64,000 nucleotides of DNA from Sclerurus mexicanus (Eukaryota > Chordata > Aves > Passeriformes > Furnariidae): positions 76,002 to 140,001 of the forward strand of contig VWZF01006085.1 of NCBI GenBank assembly GCA_013396755.1. The letters are read 5' to 3'. The notes beneath the pieces are model-generated. The model searched no databases and had not been told where the DNA came from. It was given only the letters and a program-made list of their open reading frames with translations. Both the position numbers and the translations under genes were made by a program. This document shows positions 23,951 to 35,200 of the stretch, in pieces; within the stretch, counting starts at the first letter, position 1; every line of letters begins with the position of its first letter.

Positions 23951-25150
23951 ACACATTCATGGGATTACTTCAACGCCAAAAACACGCTGGCCAGTGTACA
24001 ATACATGTTACCAGAAGAGTTATTATCTATTTGTTCTCCCTTACAGGAAGTTTGTTGTAAAGGGACTATTTTCATTACCCATAATGACAGGACTACAGTT
24101 GCCAGCTTTATATTACCTGGATATTGAAAGGAACGAAACAACGTTTACTCTGCATGTTCTGTCCTAAGCATCATCTTGAGCCTTGCACATGAGATTCAGA
24201 TTCCTCACCCTTGCTAAGAGTAAAGCAAAAAAAGGCAATTTCCAGGGTGATCCAATCTCCATGGTTAACTGAAGTGGCAGGAAAAAGCAAAGACTCACTT
24301 CTGACATTTAAAAGTGACTTAACAAATTGGGATAAAATCTGCAAATTCATAAAAGATTCACTGTGGTGGCAGTTGACAAAACTTAATGCACCCATGAAAG
24401 GATGGAAAAGGTGAAGGGTGGTTTGGTAGAGTTAACTGCATTTCAGCGTTTTCTTATTAAATTGAAGCACTGAACAGTTAAAGATGTGTAGTGATGCAAT
24501 TGCCCTTGATAGACAGGTGGGCTTAGAGCCAGTTTTTGACAAAGAAGCAGCACCCTTAGCTGCAGCATCCTCCTCACCAGGGCCCTGACTCCTGTGGCTA
24601 AGGATTTAAGAGCGCTTGCATAACTGCTAATGTAACTGTGTCATTATTTTTTAGGAGAAAAAAAAACAAAACAAAGCTTTTATTTGGCCCTTCAACGAAA
24701 TTTTGCAACAAATGTGAGATATCATCTGGATGGCCACTGTATATTTGATGTGAAGTATTTAGGTATCTCTTTGAAACACTTCTAAGTTCCTTTGATAGCA
24801 ATGACTTTTGTAAGGATTGGTATTCTCTATCATTCCTTATGACTTGCACATTGTCTGTCACTAATACTTGACCTTGCTGTATCATCACCTGAATAACTGA
24901 TGCCGGTACTGATGGAAATCTCTAATGGATAATCATAACACTTTTGGTCACATGTCCTCTTGTCTTTCCTGCAGCCTTGAAGGTTTTAAGAAATCTCAAA
25001 TGCCCGCTGCTGCTGCCCTTTTAATTGCTCTCTTTTGAAAAGCACCAGTATGTGTTTGAGTTGATTTCCCCTTTTAAGGGAAATGACAGCCAGCAGTTAC
25101 AGTTCTAATGGTATAAGCAAGACAAATAAAACATGTTTATAAAAATTGTA
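23951..25150 (+). other. CAPRIN1: CAPRIN1 3'UTR, proximal form
   Basis: Non-coding sequence from the stop codon to about 20 bases past the AATAAA at 25125-25130. It has several T-rich and AT-rich patches and no open frame with family resemblance. The cleavage position is inferred from the signal. Confidence 0.7.
25125..25130 (+). terminator. CAPRIN1: CAPRIN1 poly(A) signal, proximal (AATAAA)
   Basis: Canonical AATAAA about 1.2 kb after the stop codon, followed downstream by TG- and T-rich sequence near 25205-25240 that could serve as the downstream element. Confidence 0.65.
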
Positions 25151-26075
25151 TCCTGGAACACTGGTTTTCAACGACTGAGACAGATTCCACGGGGCGACAT
25201 TTCACAAGGTTGTTTGTTTGTGTTTTGTTTTGGTTTTTTCCCCTGATAGTATCTTTTTTTCCCCGACTAGATGTAAACCCTCCTCCTGTTTTTCTGGTTT
25301 TACTCTACTAGCTGTGACTTCTGGGAAACCTTTTTTTTTTAATGGACTTTTCCTTCTCATCAAGGCAGCGATGTATAAAAGAAATGGCATAAGACTAGGA
25401 GCTGGAAAATACCGAGTCTTACTCAAGTTTTACTGCATCCTTGTGGTATAATCCTTGGAAAATCACTTGTGCCTGCCTTCTGCGCACATGCACTCTCTCT
25501 GCAGCAGGGAGAATATTTTGATGCTGCCTCCATAGAGGTGTTGGTAGTTCTGTTGCATTCTATAGCACATGCGAGAAGAAAAGTGCTATATTCTGTGTTA
25601 AATATCGCTCATCAAATAATTCCTACCTGTGGAAAGGTGAAATTAAGGAACAGCTGCGTGTTGTTTAACTGTTCTATACAAAACTCGAGGTTGTTCTCAC
25701 TCAGAGGGTCATTCCTACTTTGTATCACAACTGAACTTTCAGAACTTGCAGTCAGATGTTTTGACTTCATGGTGGAACGATGTGGACCTCTGTACAAACA
25801 GGTGGTGATATCTCTTTTCCATGTCCTGTGTGAAGAGCACAAATGAAAGATGGTTTTGCCGTGGGAAGTGCTAAGTTTGTGAAGACAATATTCCACCCCA
25901 GGCATCGTGACACGGTGCTGATGTCTGGAAGCAGCAGTTTGAGGCAAGGCCTAGAAACATTCCGTACCAGTATCACAGTCCAAAAACTGCAGCCGGGGAG
26001 AAATTGCTGTTCTGTGTCTTTTTTAGGAAGTTATTACTGAGATAATAGTCCCAACTGTTTTTTTAACTGGAAACA

Positions 26076-26081
26076 AATAAA
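26076..26081 (+). terminator. CAPRIN1: Possible distal CAPRIN1 poly(A) signal (AATAAA)
   Basis: A second AATAAA about 2.1 kb after the stop, followed 60-75 bases later by a T-run and TGTG. It would make a long 3'UTR isoform. Nothing between the two signals looks like a separate gene. Confidence 0.45.
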
Positions 26082-26099
26082 AAGACAAACCTTTTAATG

Positions 26100-28500
26100 T
26101 TGAACTGATGTAGGAAAACAGTGAATTCTTTTAATGATTTTATTTTTTTTGTGTATCAGCTTCCTTTTTAAATGGTTGGTAGAACACAAGCTGTTCAGCT
26201 TTTTCCATTGCACACCAAATGCTCCTTAAGTAGCTGGTCGTAGTTGGACAGTAAACGTGCAGCATATTGAATTAAAGATTCCTGTCTGGATCAGAACATT
26301 CCACTCAAATTTTCGGGAGTTGGTTTGGGGTCTCTTTCCAGCTTATTACCAAAACAGTAAGTAACAGTGAGTAGTTGAGGGGTCCTTAGACAACTTTGTA
26401 AACTTTTTCAGGTGTGAAAATGGCCTTTTAGAGCAGCTGCTGTTTGCTGAGAGAGGGAGAGCTGGAACAAGTCCAGGAGACGTGTTTAAACTGGGAATTT
26501 GCACTGACACACAGCCTTCTGAGCCGAGCTGAGGTGAGGGCTGTGCTGGGGTCACCCTGTGGCACATGGATCCACTCACTCCCTGCTTTTCTGGCCTGGC
26601 CAGGGTTGTTCCAGGTTACCCTCCCTCAGAGCATGGCAAAGATCCACGTTCCATGCCGACCATGGGCACTCCTGGGGACATTCCCAGTGGGAAAGGGCAG
26701 CTCTTGAGCCCAGCCTGCTGGAGGAGGTTAATCCCCAGCCTAGGGGTGGTGTTTCCAGGCTGGTTCCGGGGTGAGCTGTTTGTCCTGGGGGGAATTTCAG
26801 GCCTGATCTGTCAGCGTGCAGGTCCACCCAGCAGCTGTGGTTTGGTGTTCCTACCTGATTCTTCTGTGAATTGGTGTTTTTGGAAGAATTAGGGCCTGGT
26901 TCTGGCTGCTTGCTTGCATATGCAGCTACCCTGAGGGTTTTAGTTTGGCAGGGCTGTGATAACCTACAGTAGTGTGTGTGTGTAAGAACAAACTTCTGCC
27001 TTCGGCCTCTTGCTTCCTCTTGGCTCCAACTCAAGGATTCTTGAGCAAATAATTTATTAATCACCCAAGTGTTTCAGATGTTTATACCTATGGTTACTAT
27101 GTCTGGGAAGCTTGGATCCTTCCTAGACACCCTACAACCTTAGAAATCATGAGCTGTTGTCTCACACCCGAGGCCAACGTTGTGCTGAATTTCCCTCCTG
27201 TTTTTCCTGCAGCCAGGCTGTTTTCTAAGAACAGTTCACCCGTACAGGATTTTGCTGTGAAGAGAGTTCTAAACCTCACTTAGCTCCCATTTTCTTTCCA
27301 ACATACTGCCTTTTGCATCTCAGCAGAGGAGTTGGAAGAGGATGGCTGGCTCCTTGTTTTAACCAGTAAATGGGTTGTGCTGGGACTTCAAACTCTCACA
27401 GAACTTTGCGACCCTAAAGATGTGTCTTCTCAAAATGTCCTGCTCACCTTATTTTTGAGGCACACTGATTGTCTTAAAGGTCTTTGGAGAATGGATCGAG
27501 CTTCCTTCTTTCCCCCAAAGGGCGTTTGGAGAGAGAGAGAGAGGTTACTGACAAGGTTTTAACTTCAGATAAATACTGAAAAGATGGCAAATGGTACTGA
27601 AAAAGTGGTTAACCTTGATGTGATTAAAAGCAGCTCTGCTGTGGATACAAAGGGACATGAGAGCGCTCATTAACCGGCCCAGCTAACGAGGCTGCTGGTC
27701 CCAGCTTGGGCGAAAACATCATCACATCTTCCCTCTCGCTCCGGTGAGACCTGGTGGTGCAAGTGGGCGCCTGAAGATCTGGATTTATGGCTGGAGCTGA
27801 GGTTTGTCACCGCGAAGTGACTGGTTTTAATGTCTAATTCCATCTGCTCTGAGTGTGGCCGGGGCAGGGGGAGCTTTCAGCCCTTGAAAGTTCAGTTCTT
27901 TGCTGTTAAAGTGGTTGGTGGCTCTGCGTTCAGCCGTAGTGGGGGGAAGGAAATGTGGGTTCCCAAGTGGGCACCAGGAAAGCTCAGCCTGCTTCGCCTT
28001 TGGTTCCAAGTGGCACCTCGGGCTTTGCTCCTGCTGCTCTTCTGTGTTCCCCCTCCCTTTTTAATGCCCATAAAACAAGGCCAAGGGGGCGACTGGCTCA
28101 GTCTTCATTCCTATAAAATGTGCTCGGATAAACACACTCGGATTTTTGGTCTCCAGCGAAATTTTAGTCATTACCCCGTAGACTTTTACGAAATTAAAAT
28201 GTATTTCCTTTTTTTTTCTTTTTTTTTTTTTTGAGGCTCTCCAGTTTTAGAATAAATTTCCGTAACGCTTCTACCACACACAATAAGTGTTCAGAGTCTG
28301 AGTTTGTTGTCAGGTTTGAATTCTCCGATGGCCTTGAAACACACCCGTGTCTGTGTCTTTGCAGTTCTGACCCCCCAGACAGCCCGTGGCTTCTGTAGAC
28401 ACCTGAAAAATAGATCTATTTAAACGTTCTCTGGTGCTGAAAGGTGGGAATAGTTTTGCTGTGGGATCAATCATATAAATGAATCATCCTGGGTGATTCC
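26100..28500. other. CAPRIN1-NAT10 intergenic DNA
   Basis: No exon, RNA gene or well-preserved transposon recognised. Overlapping open frames around 26440-27060 exist on both strands in different frames and lack starts or family similarity, so I treat them as chance. GC content rises toward the NAT10 promoter. Confidence 0.65.
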
Positions 28501-28560
28501 TGAGCGGGGTGGGAAATCATCCCCCGCTCTCCCGGCCGAATAAACGCGAGCAGAGGGGGA

Positions 28561-28640
28561 TAAAGGGAAATGAAAACGCGAACAAAGCGAAATAAACGGG
28601 GATAAAGCGAAATAAACGGGGATAAAGCGAAATAAAGGAG
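28561..28640 (+). repeat. 20-bp tandem repeat just upstream of the NAT10 CpG island
   Basis: Three near-identical 20-bp units (core AAAGCGAAATAAAC) at 28581, 28601 and 28621, preceded by a diverged copy at 28561. The unit is purine-rich with one CpG each. It sits about 320 bases before the NAT10 start codon. Confidence 0.9.
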
Positions 28641-28659
28641 AGCCCAGCGAGCGGGACAA

Positions 28660-29220
28660 GCCCCGGAGCTCTGAGGGGCGGCGGCTGCCCCGCGCCCAGC
28701 AGAGCTCCCCCGCAGCTTTCCCGTGTGGAAAACCGTCCCAAATAATTAATGTAAAAAAAGAATAAAGAGATTTTAAAAAAAAAAAAAGGCACGGGTGCAG
28801 GCGAACGGCGCGGGCAGCCCCGCTGAGGGGAGCGGAGGGGTCCTACCCCGGCGCGCGGCGCGCGCGCGCCCCGCCCCACGCGGCTCCCACGTGGTGCAGG
28901 GGGATCACCGGGAGCGGGACACGGACACGGGAACGGGAACGGGAAGGGCCCTTTTCATGCAGCGCCGCAAGGTGGACAACCGCATCCGCGTGCTCATCGA
29001 GAACGGCGTGGCCGAGCGGCAGCGCAGCCTCTTCGTGGTGGTGGGAGACCGCGGCAAGGACCAGGTAGCGACGGGCGGCACCGGCACGGCGGGGGGGCAC
29101 CGGCCTGGGGGGGCTCGGNTGGCACCGGCCTGGGGGGGCTCGGCTGATCCCCCGGGACCCGCCCGGCCCCCTGGGATCCCTGCGGAGACGTGGCAGGGGT
29201 TAAAGCGGGCTTTGGGGAGC
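28660..29220 (+). promoter_or_regulatory. NAT10: NAT10 CpG-rich promoter and first-exon region
   Basis: CpG density is high here and contrasts with the CpG-poor flanks, apart from an A-rich patch at 28735-28787. It spans the first coding exon (28957-29064). No TATA box was seen, as expected for a CpG-island promoter of a housekeeping gene. The transcription start is not determinable from sequence alone. One ambiguous base (N) is at 29119. Confidence 0.75.
28957..29064 (+). CDS. NAT10: NAT10 coding exon 1, residues 1-36
   Basis: Starts MQRRKVDNRIRVLIENGVAE and ends VVGDRGKDQ. The human start is MHRKKVDNRIR. The ATG at 28957 has a weak context (pyrimidine at -3, C at +4). The same frame stays open upstream, but no in-frame ATG was found there. 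The donor is CAG|GTAGCG. Confidence 0.96.
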
Positions 29221-32200
29221 TGCCCTTGCCTGAGAGGCTCGGGAAGGTGCGGAAAAACCCATGGCGGGCAAACCGGGCTGATCTGCTTAATTAGTTACTT
29301 ATTTATTTATTTGGAGCGGAGGGGAAGGATATTTAATTTCCCTGCCAGAACCCAGAGCGGACAAACCGAGTTTATCCATCTGTCCATCCATCCACCCATC
29401 CATCTTTTTATTTATTTATTTATTTAAAGCTGGGGGGGAAGGCTGTTTAATTTCCCTGGCAAAACCCAGGGCCGGCAAACCGGGTTTATCTGCTTATTTA
29501 TTTATTTATTATATATTTATTTATTTGAAGCCGGGGCGAAGGATGTTTGATTTCCCTGGCCCCGCTCGGCGCTGGGTTTGCCCTCCGGGCGTGCTTTATG
29601 TGCTGGATGGTTGTGCTGGATGGAGGAAATCGACTGCCAAACTCGTTTAATTTCAGGGACCAGACCGGTGTTTCCCGAGTGGGAAGGGAGGGGAGAACGG
29701 CACGGCACAAAAATGATGTCAGGTCGTGGAGTTACGGAATTGTTGAGGCTGGAAAAGCCCCCAGAGCCGCATGCACAGGGCTCTGGAACCCCTGCAGGGA
29801 TGGGCACTCCCGGCTCCTCCCGCTGCTCCATAAGCCCTGTCAGGGAAGAAACTCCTCCTGCTGTCCCACCTGAACCTTCCCCTCATCCCATCCCTTGTTC
29901 CCTGGAGCAACTACACTAGTTATAAATGTCCTTAGAGAATAATGGGTTGATCAGGTGGCAGTACAAGAATGTTGCTGTTAATTTCCTGTGAGTTCTGGCA
30001 CATCCTGACTCTGGTTGTGCCCAGTGTTCTCACTGAAATGCTGAAATATCCTGGAGGGAATCCTTTGTGAGGTACAAACACTTGAGAACTGCATTTAGCC
30101 TGGAGTAATCCCCTTCTGGCAGAGCAGAGGGCAGGGGAAAGCTGGGTGTGCACCAGTGTCCTGCAGCTCTGTGTGGGAAACACGGTCACCTTCCCAGCTC
30201 CTCTGTTCGGCACAGCAGAAAACAGCAACAAAATCAGATATAGACAAATATTTTGATTTTGTTCACGAAATTTTGATTTTGTTTGTGTGCCCTGGCAGGT
30301 TGTGATCCTTCATCACATGCTGTCCAAAGCCACGGTGAGGGCCAGGCCCTCTGTGCTCTGGTGCTACAAGAAGGAGCTGGGCTTCAGCAGGTAAGAGAAA
30401 CCTCATGGTTCACTTTCAAAGCTCAGTTTGGCTTCCAGCTGACACCAGGACAAGCTGCCTCTGGTTTCTTTCTGTAGCTCCAACACTAATCTGTCACCCT
30501 GGAGGAATTTCCCTCACCTTTTTAACCTCAAAAGGCCAAACTTTTCAATTGCTCAGCTTTTTAACCTCAGGAATATTTAGGGCTGAGCTCTAACTTGGAC
30601 TTAGCCTGAGCAGACTTCTCTCAAACCCCTTCCCAAGAAACCTGTGTGTTTTCATCCTCCAGCCACCGGAAGAAGAGGATGAGGCAGCTCCAGAAGAAGA
30701 TTAAGAGTGGGACTTTAAACATCAGGGATGATGATCCCTTTGAGCTGTTCATAGCAGCCACCAACATTCGCTACTGCTACTACAATGAAACCCACAAGAT
30801 TCTGGGCAACACCTTTGGCATGTGTGTCCTGCAGGTGAGCACTTCAAAAAACACATTGCTCTGGTTTGGATTGATTTAAATGTTGCAGGAATAGTATTTG
30901 TTGCTTCAGTTATGGTGCCTGCCCTTAGCTGTCTTTTTTGAAAGGGTGTCATGAGGGTTAAGTGGCTTTGCTGGTAGATGTTTTAACAGGACATTGGTTA
31001 ATGCAAATGTAAAGTGTGAATGAAACTTTGGCAAGTAATGTTTTTAGGCTTTCTGTAGGTTGGGGCAGCACTGAACTCGAGGCCACTCTGAAATGTTGTC
31101 TGTTCCCTAGGATTTTGAAGCCCTGACTCCAAACCTCTTGGCTAGAACTGTTGAAACAGTGGAAGGGGGTGGAATTGTGGTGATCCTCCTGAGAACAATG
31201 AACTCCCTGAAGCAGCTCTATACAATGACCATGGTATGGACTGTTTTCTGCAGGCAGGTGCATTGTGGTGGTGCTGAGTGGTAATTTAGTGCTTTTATTA
31301 TGGGCTTTGGTCTTCCTTCATTCACCTGTGACTGAACGGCTTAGGCATTCCTGCTGGGAGGGAAGGAATTGCAAAGCAGAAACACCTGCCACTCACAGGT
31401 GTAACTGCTTTAGTTCCCATGGCAGTTGAGGAAAGTATTTCTCCTATTTGCTGTGTATCAGAAATTTCAGTTTAAAAAATGGGCCTTTTGAGTGTTTTGG
31501 ACCTGTTGCTTGGTGAGATCAGCTCCACAACCACTGTGTATTTCCAGGTAGGAATTGTTTTCACACTGAGGAGCTGTAGGTGTATAGAAGGGATAGGATA
31601 TTTTTTCTTGGAATCCCTGAGGTGTTTGATAAATTCTGGTAGAACTGAGCTTTAACGATAAGTAAAAGTATTGGTGGGAAAAGTACATTTTTGGGAAATG
31701 TGGCTGTGTCACAGCAAGCAGGAGGCAGGGTCCTGTCTGGGTGTGCTGGGGTCTGAAGGGAGGGACTGTGATCCCTGGGATGGAGAGGATGGGCTGTGAT
31801 CCACAGGATGGGCTGTGCCCTGAGTCCCAGCTGGCTGTCAGTGCTGTGCCTGCACCAGGGCTGTTCTCTCTCTCTTTCAGGATGTTCACTCTAGGTACAG
31901 AACAGAGGCACACCAGGATGTGGTGGGAAGGTTTAATGAGAGGTGAGTTACTCACAGGCCGAAGGATCTGGGATGTCTTGCCAAGATAAGCATCAGGAAT
32001 GACACTGTGTATTCCTAACAGGGAAACATCCTGTACATTTGCACTGGAATTAGGGCTTTTTGGCTGCTGTGGGGAACTCGGAGCTCTGCTCTAAGTACCT
32101 GTAAATTGTCTGTGTTTAGAAAAGAGCTGGAATTAACTACCAAGAAGTGTTTTTCCTGAGTTGCCTTTGCTTGCCTGCTCAGGTTCATCCTGTCTCTGGC

Positions 32201-35200
32201 CTCGTGCAAGAACTGCTTGGTGATTGACGACCAGCTGAACATCCTGCCCATCTCCAGCCACGCTGCAAACATCACACCTGTCCCACCACAGTCCCAGGTC
32301 AGTGAGGGGTGTCACCCCTTTTCCCTTCACCCTGACTTATATCCAATAATGGGCTTGCAGGGAGGAAGTGGAATATTGTGCAGAAACTGTACCTGCTGTG
32401 GGTGAAGCACTGGGAGATATCTTTTCTTTCCTCCTTCTTTTTGCTGTCACAGCTCTTTTTCTTGTGCTTGCCCATCCCTATTGATTTTCCTGTTTAGCCT
32501 TGTGAGGTGGAGCTAAATTGCTCTTCAGAAGTGCCTAGAAATCTCAAGCTGATGGACAGTTGGGATGAGACAAATAAAAAGACCTTTTGGCAGTTGGAGA
32601 GTGGGAAGACACTTTGGAAATAAGTGTATTACAAGCTCAGGACACAGCTAGAAACTGGTAGTTTGAGTTTCTGAGTTACACATGTCACATCTGGGGAAAC
32701 ATTCCCTGAATATAATATCTAATATTATATAATGCAGACAGACTTGCACTGTTGGAAGTGTATCCTTATATCAGTTGCAGACTGAAGTAAAATGGAACCA
32801 GTTTTAAACAGAAATCTTTAAGCATTTGGACTGTATTGTGTGGCCCAAGAATCAGCAGCATAGGTTCTGTCAGATTTGTAAAAACATTTTAATAGAGCAC
32901 TAATTTTGAAAAGCAGTCCAGAACAATCCCCCTTTATCATTAGAACAATACTGACAGCGGCACAAATGCTGATAATGCTTATCTGTTGGATGGGTGGAGT
33001 GGTGCCTTTGGAATTTCCAGTGACAGTAAGGAGAGTCAGAACTCATTCCCATCTAAAATTGGTTGTGTTTGTGTCCAGGTTTATTGTTTGGCTTTGAAAA
33101 TCTCGATAATGGTTTGCAAATTGCTCTGTTGCTGCTGCAGGAGTTTCCCCCCTGCATGGCAACATGCCCCTCTCGTGTGACAGGTACAACAAAGATCAGA
33201 CAGTTTTGGTACAGCCCAAAGACTGAAAAATCAATTTAATTCCTCAGAAAGTTTTCCCGTGGTCTCTTCTTCATTACCATCCCCTGAAAAATCCTTTCCT
33301 TTTTCCCTCCAAGCTCGGGGAAGCCACGATGTCCCCTGTACGTAACCATTCTCCCACATGAGAGTGGGACTGTCAGATATCCGTCCGCCCATGTACATGT
33401 CTGTGTTTGGAGGGGCTGTGCTCACGTTGCCACTCAGATCTCTTGCTGTGCCCGACAGAAGGCATCACTGAGGTCTGTATCTCTGTGCTTGCAGGAGGAC
33501 AGGCTGCAGCCCCAGGACGTGGAGCTGCGGGGGCTCAAGGAGAGCCTGCAGGACACGCAGCCCGTGGGGGTCTTGGTGGACGGCTGCAAAACCCTGGACC
33601 AGGTCAGCGTGGGGCTCACTCCCAGGCCCCTGTGCTGCACAGATCACAGGGCCAGCAGTGCTAGTCAAACACAGCTCAGGCCTGGGGTTTTTTTTCTCTA
33701 ACCATCAGGCAAAAGCAGTTCTGAAGTTCATCGAGGCCATTTCGGAGAAGACTCTGCGGAGCACCGTGGCACTGACAGCAGCCAGGGGACGGGGCAAGTC
33801 TGCTGCCCTGGGCCTGGCCATTGCTGGGGCAGTGGCTTTTGGGTGAGAGATCCCCCTCCAGCCTCCCAGGCTTTCCCTGCATCCAGCAGTTCAAAACAAA
33901 ACCACTCGGCAGCATCCGAATGTATTTGGCATTTCCAGTCCTAAGTCCCTCAGTCTTATTCCTTTATATTTTGATTGCTGCGGTTCAAGTTTTTACATTT
34001 TGTAGCAATAAGAAACCACCAGTCTGTAAAACTCAAAATGAAAACCCCAATCTTTAAAACCCAAAATGCAAACCCCAGTCTGTAAAACTCAATCACACAC
34101 AAATGGAGATCAGTGTCTACAGAGGTCTGCTTTATCTTGGTTATTAGGTAAAATCGACCCCTCAGATAAAGAAAGCTTCCTGTTTAATATTTGTATGTAA
34201 AGTTTGTTAGAAAAATAGGTAAACTCTTGTTTTATTTGTCTCTGCAGTTACTCCAACATCTTTGTCACATCTCCAAGCCCTGATAACCTTCACACTCTCT
34301 TTGAGTTCATATTTAAAGGCTTTGATGCCCTGCAGTATCAGGTGAGGGGAGCAGACTTACAGAATACTTCCACTGTTCCTCTTTAGGAGGTTTTGCATCT
34401 AGTCTGTAATTTTTTGTTAACATATATTGACTACCAGCCTTTTTTGTAATGTTCTGCAAAAAAGGACTCATAGGAGAGTTATGTTTCCTTCTCTAAGTAG
34501 GGTAAATGACTTCCTTTGTGAAGGAGTTTTTAACATCAGTAAATAATTTCTCAGCTCTCAGGCTTCTGAAGCTTTTATTAGAGTTTTTAGCTAGAATGTG
34601 GAGGAACAGTGTCCTCTTAGTGAGCTTATTTTCATGATAATGGCAAATGATATTTTTCTTAGATCTTGGCTTTTTCATGCTGTTTACCAGTGTTTTCTTT
34701 CAGGAACATCTGGACTATGAGATCGTTCAGTCTTTGAATCCAGAGTTTAACAAGGCAGTTGTCAGAGTGAATGTGTTCAAGGAGCACAGACAGACCATTC
34801 AGGTAACTGACCTCTTGCCTTGCTACTTTTTATTTCTAATTGTTGGGTTTTTTCCAACGCTGTAGTTGTGTTGATTTGGAGCATGTTCATTTTATGTGAT
34901 GTGTAACTGTCCTGATGGACTTTACTCTCAGGCAGACCTTTGGTGAGTGACTTTCACAAAATATCTCCTTTCTTTCTGGGAATAAGTTGTAGACTACAAA
35001 CCTTGTGGGTTACTCCTGCAATAAAAGCAAAGAAGGGTGAAAGGAACAGTGAAGGAAGGGGAAATGCTTTTAGTGGTCAGATTTCCTCTATTTTCATCAT
35101 CTCTGCAGATAAATTTGTGTGCAGATGTGCTAAATAAGATGTGTGCCCCAGTCCTTGTTAGGGTAACACAAACCCTGTCCTGACTTTTTATTCCATGTCT

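Noticed and set aside
25469..25846. 125-residue plus-strand open frame in the CAPRIN1 3'UTR region
   Set aside because: It lacks an ATG at its start and resembles no family I know; it lies between two poly(A) signals of CAPRIN1.
26440..27064. Overlapping open frames on both strands in the CAPRIN1-NAT10 interval
   Set aside because: Mutually exclusive frames, no recognisable family, no splice support.
28795..28956. N-terminal extension of NAT10 in the open upstream frame
   Set aside because: No in-frame ATG and low-complexity translation; the ATG at 28957 matches the human N-terminus.
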